Below, one piece after another: positions 34,278-42,928 of a stretch of 64,000 bases of DNA (positions are counted from its first letter, which is position 1; each line of letters starts with the position of its first letter). The notes below the pieces were generated by a model. It searched no databases, had not been told where the DNA came from, and worked only from the letters and a program-made list of their open reading frames with translations. The DNA is from Anaerotalea alkaliphila. Its GTDB lineage: Bacteria; Bacillota; Clostridia; Lachnospirales; Vallitaleaceae. The translations under genes and the position numbers were made by a program. The stretch is taken from contig NZ_JAAEEH010000009.1 of NCBI RefSeq assembly GCF_010179735.1, positions 1 to 64,000 on the forward strand, given 5' to 3'.

Positions 34278-35486
34278 ATGGATTTCACCGAAAATTTCAA
34301 GCAGGCGCTTATGAGTCTAACTACCAACAAATTGAGGTCCTTTTTGACCATGATGGGTATTGTGATGGGGGTTTTCTCCCTCGTGGCGATCATGGCCATC
34401 AGCAATGCGGCGAAATCCTTCATGACGGCGGAATTCAACAAGATGGGAGCGAACACCATCATCCTGCAGTACCGGACAAACGACTTGGATGAACGCGACC
34501 TGCTGACCATGGCGGACATGGACAACATAACCAGGGGCATGGAGGAGGTCGAGAACATCGCTTCCGCAAAAGTGTTCCTTTCGGAGGTCCGGTTGGAAGA
34601 CGGCAACAGGGATGCGCAAATCATCGGCGCCACCTCCCAGTACCCCAGTTTCCAGACGATGGATTTTGTCGTGGGGCGCTTCCTGACCGCATCCGACGTG
34701 GAGGGGCAGCGCCAGGTGGTCATCGTAACGGATACCTATGCGAGACGTTACTTTGGCACCACAGGGATTCTTGGGGAAGAGGTGCGGATCGTCAACCACA
34801 ATGGCGGCATCATGAAAATGAAGGTGATCGGAGTCCGCAGCACGGAGGGGGATCTGTTCGCGTCCATGCTGGAAGGCATCGATTTGCCGGTGGAACTCAT
34901 TGTGCCGTTTACCACCTCCCAGAGCTTCTTTGGGGACGGTTCCGTGGACCAGATACAGATAGCCGTCAAAGCAGGAGTTGACTTGAAATCCGCAGGGGAG
35001 AAGCTGGTCAGGCTGCTTTCGTTCGTCCATCGGAATGAGGACAAGTATCTTGCAACCAGTGTGGCGGATATCCAGCAGGCGGTAGGAAACGTGTTGGGCG
35101 TCATCTCCATGGTTCTTCTGGTCATCGCCGTCATCACCCTGATCGTGGGTGGAATCGGAATCATCAACATCCTTCTGGTATCCGTGACGGAGCGGATCCG
35201 TGAGATTGGGATCCGAAAAGCGATTGGAGCCAGAAAGAAGGATATCGTCCTGCAATTCCTGACGGAATCCATCATGATGACGGGTCTCAGCGGTCTCATC
35301 GGCATCGGGTTGGGCTTGGTCACAGGTGCTGTCATTTCCAGTGTCATCAAGATACCGCCTGTCGTGGACTACAAGATCGTGCTGCTTGCATTCTTCGGTT
35401 CCGTCCTGCTGGGGATCATCTTCGGGGTATATCCTGCAAAAAAAGCGGCGGACCTGGATCCCATCGAGTCGCTACGGTATGAGTGA
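34278..35486 (+). CDS. ABC transporter permease (MacB/FtsX type)
   Basis: The 402-residue protein has one N-terminal membrane helix, a MacB_PCD extracytoplasmic domain (residues about 45-250) and three C-terminal helices of the FtsX domain, with IGIIRKAIGARKKDI-like VTERIREIGIRKAIGARK. The layout is the standard half of a MacB-type mechanotransmission exporter. It completes the ATPase-Yip1-adaptor-permease operon. The exported substrate is not apparent. Confidence 0.92.
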   Translation: MDFTENFKQALMSLTTNKLRSFLTMMGIVMGVFSLVAIMAISNAAKSFMTAEFNKMGANTIILQYRTNDLDERDLLTMADMDNITRGMEEVENIASAKVFLSEVRLEDGNRDAQIIGATSQYPSFQTMDFVVGRFLTASDVEGQRQVVIVTDTYARRYFGTTGILGEEVRIVNHNGGIMKMKVIGVRSTEGDLFASMLEGIDLPVELIVPFTTSQSFFGDGSVDQIQIAVKAGVDLKSAGEKLVRLLSFVHRNEDKYLATSVADIQQAVGNVLGVISMVLLVIAVITLIVGGIGIINILLVSVTERIREIGIRKAIGARKKDIVLQFLTESIMMTGLSGLIGIGLGLVTGAVISSVIKIPPVVDYKIVLLAFFGSVLLGIIFGVYPAKKAADLDPIESLRYE

Positions 35487-35532
35487 CAGTTGCGGTGCCC
35501 TATGTTAAAATGAATGGAATGGGAACCATTCA
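35483..35532 (+). promoter_or_regulatory. Promoter and palindrome before the XpaC/TelA genes
   Basis: GTGACA (35483-35488) and TAAAAT (35506-35511) are 17 bases apart and overlap the stop of the MacB-like gene. At the predicted start lies the inverted repeat TGAATGG (35511-35517)/CCATTCA (35526-35532), a possible operator or 5' hairpin. Confidence 0.55.
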
Positions 35533-35562
35533 CGCCCGATCCGGAACAGGAGGGAGAAGCAC

Positions 35563-36306
35563 ATGGTGCAGATGGAAAAATTGATGAAACTTGCAGCATT
35601 GAATGCGGGGATCGCAGTCTCCAACATCGTGCTATTCTCTGAAGAGCTGATGGGGGTTGTGCTGATCGGCGGAAGCGCGTTCGAGACGGTTTTCGGGATT
35701 ACGGCAATCTTCATGAGTGGAGCTGTTTTTGCTGTGGGCAACTACAGCATCCTGTCGGGGAAAGGCAAAAAAAGCCAGGCCAACGACCTGAAAACGGCAG
35801 AGGATTGCATCAACGCCCTGAAAAGGAGCGGTGTGAAACGGACTTTTTCGAAGGAGATGGCGACAATAACGGAACAGACCAGACGGTTTTCGAAGAAGAA
35901 GGACACCGCCAGGGACCTGCTCCTGCAGAAGTTCAGCAGCGAAGAAATGAGTTATTCCAAATTTCAAGGCGTCATCAACGAAGTTGAAAGTGTTTTTTCC
36001 GTGAACATCAAAAACATAGTGAAGAAACTGAGTGCGTTCGATGTGGAGGATTACCGCCGCATGAGGACAAGACGCGCGAAAAGGGAGTTCTCCAAGGAAT
36101 TCATCCGGACAAAAATGGGCATCTATCATGAGTACATCCGGTTTCTCAAGGAATCCATCAAGGACAATGAGCAGATCCTGCTGAAGATGGACAGGCTGTT
36201 GCTGGAACTGTCCAGACTCAACAGCCTGGAGAACGGGGAAATGGAGAAAATGGATGCGATGAAGGAAATCGACGAGCTCATCAACAAGACAAAGCTTTAC
36301 AAATAG
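35563..36306 (+). CDS. XpaC-like membrane protein partner of TelA
   Basis: The 247-residue protein has two hydrophobic helices near residues 10-60, then a highly charged, probably coiled-coil region (KRSGVKRTFSKEMATITEQTRRFSKKK and onward). I recognise no strong catalytic motif. Its place directly before telA matches the common pairing of XpaC/YceG-type proteins with TelA in Bacillota. It may anchor TelA at the membrane. AACAGGAGGGAG precedes the ATG. Confidence 0.6.
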   Translation: MVQMEKLMKLAALNAGIAVSNIVLFSEELMGVVLIGGSAFETVFGITAIFMSGAVFAVGNYSILSGKGKKSQANDLKTAEDCINALKRSGVKRTFSKEMATITEQTRRFSKKKDTARDLLLQKFSSEEMSYSKFQGVINEVESVFSVNIKNIVKKLSAFDVEDYRRMRTRRAKREFSKEFIRTKMGIYHEYIRFLKESIKDNEQILLKMDRLLLELSRLNSLENGEMEKMDAMKEIDELINKTKLYK

Positions 36307-36324
36307 GGAACAGGAGGGTTTGCG

Positions 36325-37464
36325 ATGGGATTTTCCATGGAAGTGCTGGATACGGAACGAATCAAGAAGGAGATTGCCCAGGAAGTGCAGCCTGTCCCGG
36401 AAGAGGTTGCCAAGCTGAAGGAGTTGGCCGAGAGCAATGTGAAGGAAATCATGACGGTCGACCTGGACTCGATGGAGAAAAGGAAGTCGATGCTCCGGTC
36501 CATCGAGGAATTCGGCATGGAGACAATGAAAGGCTCAGAGAACAAAAACAGGATGCTCCAGGTTTCCGTGGGCGACCTGTCAAAAAGGGGGGGCGAAAGC
36601 GATGCTATCGCGGCGGGTCTGCTGGAGTTGCAAAGGGAAATCAAAGACCTCGACCCCAGCAGGATCGACTTCACCAAGACGGGCATATTGGGGAAGCTTT
36701 TCAATCCGCTGCGGGCGTATTTCGACAAATACCAGAAGGCGGATTCGGTGGTCAACGACATCGTGGCATCCTTGGACAAGGGCAAATCAACCTTGAAGAA
36801 TGACAACACCACCTTGGAGATTGAAGAGGTTTCCATGCGGGAGCTGACAAAAAAACTTATAAAAGAGATCGAGATGGGCACACTGATGGACGAAATCCTA
36901 TCGAGGCAGATCGACAACGCCAAAGCCGGCAATGTTGATCCGGACAAGATCCGGTTCGTGTCGGAAGAGGTTTTGTTCCCTTTGCGGCAGAGGATACTGG
37001 ACATGCAGCAGATGATGGTGGTCAACCAGCAGGGAATCATGGCAGTCGAGGTCATCCGGAGGAACAACAAGGAACTCATCCGGGGAGTGGAACGGGCTAA
37101 AACGGTGACGATCTCTGCGATGCGGATTGCGGCCATGGTTGCTGGAGCGCTCTACAACCAGAAAATCGTCCTGAAAAAAATAGGGATGTTGAATGCGACC
37201 ACCAACGACCTGATCGGCGGAACGTCCAGGATGCTGAAGGAACAAGGCGCGGAAATCCACAAGCAGTCCATGGAGGCCAACATATCCGTCGACACGCTGA
37301 AGGCCGCGTTCGCAGATGTCATTGCGGCAATGGATGCAATCAGCACCTACAAGCAGGAGGCCCTTCCCAAGATGAAGCAGACCATCGACGCGTTCAAGGA
37401 GCTGGCCGCGGAGGGAGAGCAGCAAATCCAGAGGCTGGAGAAGGGAAGCCGGCTTTCCCTCTAG
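36325..37464 (+). CDS. telA: TelA-family toxic anion resistance protein
   Basis: The 379-residue, all-helical soluble protein matches the TelA family (PF05816), with KLFNPLRAYFDKYQKADSVVNDIV, DNTTLEIEEVSMRELTKKL and VVNQQGIMAVEVIRRNNKELIRGVERAKTVT. Members are linked to tellurite or antibiotic tolerance, but the mechanism is not settled. The RBS is ACAGGAGGG, 18 bases after the XpaC-like gene. It is cotranscribed with the neighbours on both sides. Confidence 0.9.
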   Translation: MGFSMEVLDTERIKKEIAQEVQPVPEEVAKLKELAESNVKEIMTVDLDSMEKRKSMLRSIEEFGMETMKGSENKNRMLQVSVGDLSKRGGESDAIAAGLLELQREIKDLDPSRIDFTKTGILGKLFNPLRAYFDKYQKADSVVNDIVASLDKGKSTLKNDNTTLEIEEVSMRELTKKLIKEIEMGTLMDEILSRQIDNAKAGNVDPDKIRFVSEEVLFPLRQRILDMQQMMVVNQQGIMAVEVIRRNNKELIRGVERAKTVTISAMRIAAMVAGALYNQKIVLKKIGMLNATTNDLIGGTSRMLKEQGAEIHKQSMEANISVDTLKAAFADVIAAMDAISTYKQEALPKMKQTIDAFKELAAEGEQQIQRLEKGSRLSL

Positions 37465-37507
37465 GCGAAGGGAGATGGAGCCGGAACTCCGGCGGAAAGG
37501 ACGCGCC

Positions 37508-38053
37508 ATGCTGACCATCAGCTTCTCCACCATGATGGTGGTGCTGACCATCTACGGGGGGCAGTTCTCACCCCGGACCCTGCAGGACTTCCTGGAAAAA
37601 AGGATGACCCAGCGGATCCTGGGGTATTTCATGGGCGTGCTGGTATTTTCCATCTTCGCCCTCTTCTCCATGAAGCCCGAGCGGCTTTCCGCTCCGGTGC
37701 TAAAGTGCTATGCGGAGGACGAGGAAAAGGTGCGGCTGGTGCTGCGGGGGCTCACTTTCGACCGGCTGCTCTTCGAGAACTTCTATCCCATCCGCCACTA
37801 TGGGGTGGAGGACCTTTTCATCCTGGACGGGATGGCAGGCGCCCTGGCGGTCGTGGCAAAGGAGAACACCCCGAAGATCCGGCGAAAGACCTGGAACTTC
37901 GCCAAATACCTCCTTTCCGGCGTGGATTGGGACAAGCTTCAGGACGTGGAGCGCTCCTACCTGAAGGACCGGTTCTACCAGCTGGCCGTGTTGGCCGGGG
38001 AACTGGAGGACTACGGCAAGATGTTCGGGAAGGTAGGAAAAGAAGAAAGGTGA
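37508..38053 (+). CDS. Short DUF2254-like membrane protein, N-terminally truncated
   Basis: The 181-residue product starts MLTISFSTMMVVLTIYGGQFSPRTLQDFLEKRMTQRILGYFMG, which is the middle block of DUF2254 membrane proteins, and runs on into a soluble domain. Full DUF2254 proteins are about 400 residues with additional N-terminal membrane helices. Those are absent: the upstream sequence codes for TelA in another frame. AAAGGA precedes the ATG at 37508; a start at 37475 touches its RBS. It may be a deletion remnant or a real short form, and the reading frame is open with normal codon use. Confidence 0.6.
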   Translation: MLTISFSTMMVVLTIYGGQFSPRTLQDFLEKRMTQRILGYFMGVLVFSIFALFSMKPERLSAPVLKCYAEDEEKVRLVLRGLTFDRLLFENFYPIRHYGVEDLFILDGMAGALAVVAKENTPKIRRKTWNFAKYLLSGVDWDKLQDVERSYLKDRFYQLAVLAGELEDYGKMFGKVGKEER

Positions 38054-38088
38054 GCGGATTCGGTCCGTCCACCTTTCTTCTTTTTTTT
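38042..38088 (+). terminator. Rho-independent terminator of the TelA operon
   Basis: An 11-bp perfect outer stem (GAAGAAAGGTG with CACCTTTCTTC) plus an inner GCGGA/TCCGT pairing is followed by eight T's. It overlaps the stop codon of the DUF2254-like gene. Confidence 0.9.
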
Positions 38089-38114
38089 CGCCGGCCGTAA
38101 TATTTCCTAGGCCG

Positions 38115-39257
38115 TCACACTTCCACCCAGATGTTGTTGTTCTCATTGCTCCTGATGCACGCCTCCACGAACCGGACGCCTTGCACCCCGTCCTCCACCG
38201 TCGGATAGCGGTAGGTCCCCGGATCCCGGCCGGCTTTCTTCGCGATCAGGTTCTTGCAGAACCCCAGGTACAGGTTGGCGAAGGCTTCGTAGAAGCCTTC
38301 CACGTGGCCGGAAGGGAGCCGGCACAGATCCCTAGCCGCATCGTACAGGAAATCCCTGCCGGCGGTGTAATGCTGGACAGGCTGGTTGATCCTGGCTACT
38401 TTGAGCACCCCCGGTGTGGAGTGGTTCCATTCGATGGCGCCCTTGTCCCCGAAGACGCGGATGCAGACGTCCGTCTCATGGCCCATGGCCACCTGGGATG
38501 TCCACAGCATGCCGGGGATGTTTCCCTGGAAACGAAGCATGGCCTGCACGTTCGTTTCCAGGGGGAGGTGGGGAGGGTAGTGGTCGAACCTTGCAAGGAC
38601 CGCCTCCAGCTCGAGGCCGGTCATCCTGGACAGGAGGCATTCCACATGGGTGCCGATGTCCGCGGCGCATCCGGAAGCCCCGGACCGTTTCGGGTCCATC
38701 CGCCAGGCGGCCTGTTCGGAACGGTCGCTCACCAGGGACACCGCCAGCCATTCCTGGGGATATTCCCCCAGGACGGACTGGATGTTCCCGATCTCCCCAT
38801 GGTCGATCATCTCCCGCGCCTGCCGGATCATGGCGTATCCCGTATAGACATAGGTGACCCCGAACAGCAGGTCCTTTTCCTTCGCTGTCCGTGCCAGCAC
38901 CTCCGCCTGCTCCGAAGTCAGGGCCAGGGGCTTGTCGCACATGATGTGGATGCCGTTCTCCATGAACGCCATGGCAATCTCGAAGTGGGTGTCGTTGGGC
39001 GTCGCGATGATGACGAAATCGATGCCGTCCTTACGGCGGCCCTCCGCTTCGGCCATGGACGCATAGTCGTCATACAGCCTGGCGGTGTCTGCCAGATCCC
39101 ATCTTTCCGCGGTCCTTGCGTTCTCTTCCTTGTTCCGTGTGAAGCAGCCGGCTTGCAGCAGGGCCAGGTCATCGAATTGTGCGGCAATGCGATGGACATT
39201 GCCGATGAAGCCCTTGTTTCCGCCGCCCACCATGCCAAAGGTCAATTTGTTGGACAC
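38115..39257 (-). CDS. Gfo/Idh/MocA family oxidoreductase
   Basis: The 380-residue protein has the Rossmann start FGMVGGGNKGFIGNVHR and the CDKPLA form of the EKP motif, followed by a C-terminal substrate domain. It starts with GTG at 39257 after CAGGAGGAACAATC. It is a single-gene unit pointing away from the O-acylation cassette; TATAAT on the minus strand (plus 39299-39304) is a possible -10. Close relatives often act on sugar acids or inositols, and the substrate here is not evident. Confidence 0.88.
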   Translation of the reverse strand: MSNKLTFGMVGGGNKGFIGNVHRIAAQFDDLALLQAGCFTRNKEENARTAERWDLADTARLYDDYASMAEAEGRRKDGIDFVIIATPNDTHFEIAMAFMENGIHIMCDKPLALTSEQAEVLARTAKEKDLLFGVTYVYTGYAMIRQAREMIDHGEIGNIQSVLGEYPQEWLAVSLVSDRSEQAAWRMDPKRSGASGCAADIGTHVECLLSRMTGLELEAVLARFDHYPPHLPLETNVQAMLRFQGNIPGMLWTSQVAMGHETDVCIRVFGDKGAIEWNHSTPGVLKVARINQPVQHYTAGRDFLYDAARDLCRLPSGHVEGFYEAFANLYLGFCKNLIAKKAGRDPGTYRYPTVEDGVQGVRFVEACIRSNENNNIWVEV

Positions 39258-39341
39258 GATTGTTCCTCCTGTCTGTGTACGTAGTGGTGTAATTCCTAAT
39301 TATACATGCGAATTTGAGGACCAGCTACCACTATCTTGCTG

Positions 39342-39376
39342 AATGCGCACTTGGGGTCAGACCCCAAGTGCGCATT
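39342..39376. repeat. Palindromic repeat copy 1 (CACTTGGGGTC family)
   Basis: A perfect 35-base palindrome with 17-base arms, core CACTTGGGGTC/GACCCCAAGTG around a single A. It lies between the dehydrogenase promoter and the lipoprotein gene at 39452. Further copies occur at 42408, 61062 and 61211. Confidence 0.9.
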
Positions 39377-39451
39377 CACATGGAACTTCCTTGCCCCTTC
39401 CTGCGTCAACAGCTCTGTTGGAAAAAAACACAGTATTGGAGGAGCACGATC

Positions 39452-39931
39452 ATGAAAAAAATCAGCATGTTGTTTGGGGTATTGGTATTCGTATTGGGTC
39501 TTGCCGGGTGTTCGGCGGCTGGGGGCGGTCCTGCCGCAAGCCCGAACCCCGCACCGGACAAGTCCGTGGAGGAAATCATCGGCATGATCACCGAAGATGC
39601 GGGCATCGAAACGCAGACGATGATCACGGTGCTGGACAGCGAAAACCTCCCCTGGTTTCTGTTCATGGATCCCGTGGAAGGGGCCGAAGCGGTTGCCGCC
39701 GATGCCATGATGAGCGCCGTGGCGCATTCCGTGGTGCTGGCCAGGATGCCGGAAGGTACGGACATGGAAGCCTTGAAGCGGGAGGTGGCGGACAAGGCGG
39801 ATCCGAGAAAATGGATCTGTGTGGAAGCCGAGAAGACCGTTGTTGAAGTCAACGGAAACCTGCTGCTGCTGGTCATGAGCAACGATGAAGTGGCCTCCGC
39901 GGTGGCCGGGCATTTCCTGGACCTCGAGTAG
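39452..39931 (+). CDS. DUF4358-like lipoprotein
   Basis: The 159-residue protein starts with a lipoprotein signal (MKKISMLFGVLVFVLGLAGCSAAGG, lipobox LAGC) and continues as a small mixed domain with KSVEEIIGMITEDAGIE. It resembles DUF4358 lipoproteins that often accompany MBOAT and AlgJ-like genes in clostridia. TGGAGGAGC precedes the ATG at 39452. It is the first gene of the O-acylation cassette and may act outside the membrane with the acyltransferases. Confidence 0.7.
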   Translation: MKKISMLFGVLVFVLGLAGCSAAGGGPAASPNPAPDKSVEEIIGMITEDAGIETQTMITVLDSENLPWFLFMDPVEGAEAVAADAMMSAVAHSVVLARMPEGTDMEALKREVADKADPRKWICVEAEKTVVEVNGNLLLLVMSNDEVASAVAGHFLDLE

Positions 39932-39945
39932 GGGAGGGGGCGCAG

Positions 39946-41301
39946 TTGGTATTTTCCAGCATCGCATTCCTGTACTATTTCCTGCCGGCCGCCCTCCTGC
40001 TATACTGGGCGGCGCCCCGGCACCTGAAAAATGCGGCCCTGCTGGTCGTGAGCCTGTTTTTTTATTTTTACGGGGAACCTGTCTACACGCTGCTGCTGGT
40101 TTTCTCCGCCGTCTCCGACTATCTGCACAGCCGCTACATCGAAAGGCATCGGGGCCGGAAGCGGGCCGGGATTGCCCTGGCAAGCTCCATCGCCATCAAT
40201 TTGGGCATGCTGGGCGTATTCAAGTACGGCGGTTTCGGATTGGCCCTGCCCGTCGGCATCAGCTTCTTCACGTTCCAGACCATGAGCTACACCATCGACG
40301 TCCATCGGGGGGAGGTGAAGGCGGAAAAGGGCATCGTCCCCCTGGCGGCCTATGTGGCCATGTTCCCCCAATTGGTCGCGGGGCCCATCGTACGGTACAA
40401 GTCCATCGCGGAGCAGTTGCGGAACAGGCGGCATGGGGTGGAAGGGATTGCTGCCGGCATGGGGCGATTCGTCGTCGGCCTTGGGAAAAAGGTGCTGCTG
40501 GCGAACCGGTTCGCGGAATTCTGCGGCGCCTACAGAGCGGCGGATTCTCCCAGCGTCCTCTACCACTGGGCCTATGCGGTGGCGTTCTCGCTGCAGCTGT
40601 ACTTCGATTTTTCCGGGTATTCCGATATGGCCATCGGCCTAGGAAGGATCTTCGGGTTTGCCTTTCCCGAGAATTTCAACTATCCCTACATTTCCCGGTC
40701 GGTCACGGAATTCTGGAGACGGTGGCATATGACCCTGGGAAGCTGGTTTAGGGACTACGTCTACATCCCCCTGGGGGGGAACAGGGGGGGCAAGCCAAGG
40801 TGGATTCGCAACATCCTGGCCGTATGGCTGCTGACGGGCCTGTGGCATGGGGCTGCCTGGAACTTCGTCCTTTGGGGCCTGTACTTTGGGGTGCTGCTGG
40901 TTTTCGAAAAATCGGTAGGTCTGGGATGGCTGGGGCGTCTGCCGCTGGCGTTTCGCCACGGGTATGTGCTCCTGGCGGTGCTCCTGGGTTTCGTAGCCTT
41001 CAATGGGGAGGGCATGCAGGGCATGGTGGAGGACCTGGGAGGACTGTTCGGCGGGAACGGGTTGCCGTTCTTCTCGGCGGAAGCGGCTTACCAGCTGAGG
41101 AGCCATTCCGTCCTGTTCCTGGCCGGCGCAATCGGCGCGACCCCCCTGCCGAAACGCATGTATCTGCAGGCGACGGGGAAGGGGACAGGGAAGCGGATGG
41201 CCGCATTCCTCGAACCTCTGGCCATGGCTGCGCTGTTCCTGGCCGCAACGGCGTACCTGGTTGACGGTTCGTTCAATCCCTTCCTGTATTTCAGATTCTA
41301 G
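39946..41301 (+). CDS. MBOAT-family membrane O-acyltransferase (AlgI/PatA-like)
   Basis: The 451-residue protein has about eleven membrane segments. Signature regions include ALPVGISFFTFQTMSYTIDVHRG, FWRRWHMTLGSWFRDYVYIPLGG (H261) and GLWHGAAWNFVLWG, whose H301 matches the catalytic histidine of AlgI. It would carry acyl (usually acetyl) groups across the membrane for transfer to a surface polysaccharide. It starts with TTG at 39946 after GGGGAGGGGG. Confidence 0.93.
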   Translation: MVFSSIAFLYYFLPAALLLYWAAPRHLKNAALLVVSLFFYFYGEPVYTLLLVFSAVSDYLHSRYIERHRGRKRAGIALASSIAINLGMLGVFKYGGFGLALPVGISFFTFQTMSYTIDVHRGEVKAEKGIVPLAAYVAMFPQLVAGPIVRYKSIAEQLRNRRHGVEGIAAGMGRFVVGLGKKVLLANRFAEFCGAYRAADSPSVLYHWAYAVAFSLQLYFDFSGYSDMAIGLGRIFGFAFPENFNYPYISRSVTEFWRRWHMTLGSWFRDYVYIPLGGNRGGKPRWIRNILAVWLLTGLWHGAAWNFVLWGLYFGVLLVFEKSVGLGWLGRLPLAFRHGYVLLAVLLGFVAFNGEGMQGMVEDLGGLFGGNGLPFFSAEAAYQLRSHSVLFLAGAIGATPLPKRMYLQATGKGTGKRMAAFLEPLAMAALFLAATAYLVDGSFNPFLYFRF

Positions 41302-41310
41302 GAGGAACAC

Positions 41311-42408
41311 ATGAAAAGACAAAGGAGAGCCCTTCTGACCATCGGGCTTACGGGCGGCCTGCTTCTGGGAACCATGGCGTTGCAGGTCCTTGGGGAGGAT
41401 CCGGCGGTTTCCCTGTGGGAAAGGCGCAAGCTTGCCCGTTTTCCGGAGGCATCCGTCGAAAAGCTGCTTGAGGGAAGGCTGGTGCCGGAACTGGAAGCCT
41501 ATCTGGCGGATTCCTTCCCTTTCAGGGACGGATTCAGGAGGGTCAAAGCCCTGCTGGAAACGCAGGTGTTCGGCAAACTGGACACAAACGGCTATTATAA
41601 GGCCGACGGTCACATCTCGAGGCTTGCGTATCCCTTGGAGGAGGCCCAGGTGGCCCTGGCTGCGAAAAAAATGCAGGAAATCCAGAAGCGGCATCTTGGG
41701 GGAATGAAGGTCCATTACGCAGCAATCCCCGACAAGAACTACTATCTGGCGGAACCGAACGGATACCCGTCCATGGACTACGGGCGGTTGACGGAAATTC
41801 TCCAGGAGGACCTGAGGGACATGGCCCCCATCGACCTGTTCGACTGCCTGGACAGGGAGGATTACTACAAGACGGATCCCCATTGGAGGCAGGAGCGTCT
41901 CGACCGGGTGGTGCGGCGGCTGGGCGAGGAAATGGGTTTTGTCCCGACGCCCTTCGACAGGTATGAGAGGAAGGTGAGGCCCGGTTTTTACGGGGCATAT
42001 GCGGGCCAGTCCGCCCTGGGAACCAAGCCCGAGGAGCTGGTGCATCTTATGGGGGGCGGGATTCTGGAAACAAAAGCATACCATGCGGACAAGGACGAAT
42101 GGACCGGCGTCTACGTGGAATCTGCGGACCTGGCAATGGACGGCTATTCCTACTATCTCGGGGGAGCGGCTGCGCTCCAGGTGCTGGTCAACCCCGCCGG
42201 GGAAACCGGACGGGAGCTGATCCTCTTCAGGGATTCCTTTGCCGCACCCCTGGCGCCGCTGCTGATGGAGGCCTATGACAAGGTGACCCTTGTGGACCTG
42301 CGGTACATGCCCAGCGGCCTGCTGGGGGAGCACATCGACTTCGGAGACCAGGACGTGTTGTTCCTGTACTCCACGCTGGTGCTCAACAACGGGGGGGTAT
42401 TGCGGTGA
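41311..42408 (+). CDS. AlgJ/AlgX-like (DHHW/SGNH) O-acetyltransferase
   Basis: The 365-residue protein has one N-terminal anchor helix (residues 8-28) and an extracytoplasmic SGNH-like domain: YYKTDPHWRQE is the D-x-H-W motif and ILFRDSFA holds the serine. Such proteins take the acyl group from the MBOAT partner and place it on an exopolysaccharide. GGAGGAACAC precedes the ATG. Its stop codon touches the second palindrome copy at 42408. Confidence 0.88.
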   Translation: MKRQRRALLTIGLTGGLLLGTMALQVLGEDPAVSLWERRKLARFPEASVEKLLEGRLVPELEAYLADSFPFRDGFRRVKALLETQVFGKLDTNGYYKADGHISRLAYPLEEAQVALAAKKMQEIQKRHLGGMKVHYAAIPDKNYYLAEPNGYPSMDYGRLTEILQEDLRDMAPIDLFDCLDREDYYKTDPHWRQERLDRVVRRLGEEMGFVPTPFDRYERKVRPGFYGAYAGQSALGTKPEELVHLMGGGILETKAYHADKDEWTGVYVESADLAMDGYSYYLGGAAALQVLVNPAGETGRELILFRDSFAAPLAPLLMEAYDKVTLVDLRYMPSGLLGEHIDFGDQDVLFLYSTLVLNNGGVLR

Positions 42409-42440
42409 TGCGCCCTTGGGGTCAGACCCCAAGTGCGCAT
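42408..42440. repeat. Palindromic repeat copy 2
   Basis: A 33-base palindrome with 16-base arms and one mismatch (CGCCC in the left arm against the GTGCG partner). It shares the core CTTGGGGTCAGACCCCAAG with the copy at 39342. It starts on the last base of the AlgJ-like gene and may double as its terminator. Confidence 0.9.
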
Positions 42441-42564
42441 AAAGTTGTCCCTGGGCACAATCTTTGGAAATCGGCATGGCATTTGTCTGCGGAATTTGGT
42501 AGAATGAAGACAATCTTGAAGCGGACAATACCGATGAATGCAAGACTATGCTAGGAGGAATGAC

Positions 42565-42891
42565 ATGGAGATGAGCAAGAAATTCGCGTGGACCTGGACG
42601 GTGAAGGAAGAGTACCTGGAGGAATATGTGCGGATGCACCTGGATCCCTGGCCGGAAATCATGGAGGAGCACACCAAGGCGGGCATCAGGAACTACTCCA
42701 TTTTCCAAAGCGGCAACCGCTTTTTCTACTGCTTCGAATGCGACGACGTTCCGGCTGCCTTCGAATACATCGATAAAAGCGAAGCCTGCCAGCGGTGGAA
42801 TGCAATCACATCCAAGATGGTGGAAGGGTCCTTTGACTTTGGGGATGCGGAGCCCATAACGCCCATGAGGGAAGTGTTCTACCTGCCATGA
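42565..42891 (+). CDS. rhaM: L-rhamnose mutarotase
   Basis: The 108-residue protein matches RhaM in size and motifs: Y21 and H25 keep the Tyr-x3-His spacing of the E. coli active site, and FYCFECDD and RWNAITSKM are conserved blocks. It interconverts the alpha and beta anomers of L-rhamnose so the isomerase can use them. CTAGGAGG lies before the ATG at 42565. It precedes an AraC regulator and converges with rhaA. Confidence 0.93.
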   Translation: MEMSKKFAWTWTVKEEYLEEYVRMHLDPWPEIMEEHTKAGIRNYSIFQSGNRFFYCFECDDVPAAFEYIDKSEACQRWNAITSKMVEGSFDFGDAEPITPMREVFYLP

Positions 42892-42928
42892 CAAGTGCAA
42901 TGGCAAAAGGCAAATGGAGAGGTGTCCC

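Noticed and set aside
37475-37508. Upstream start for the DUF2254-like gene
   Set aside because: The ATG at 37475 directly touches its purine-rich stretch and adds eleven non-conserved residues. The ATG at 37508 has a normal RBS and begins at the family block.
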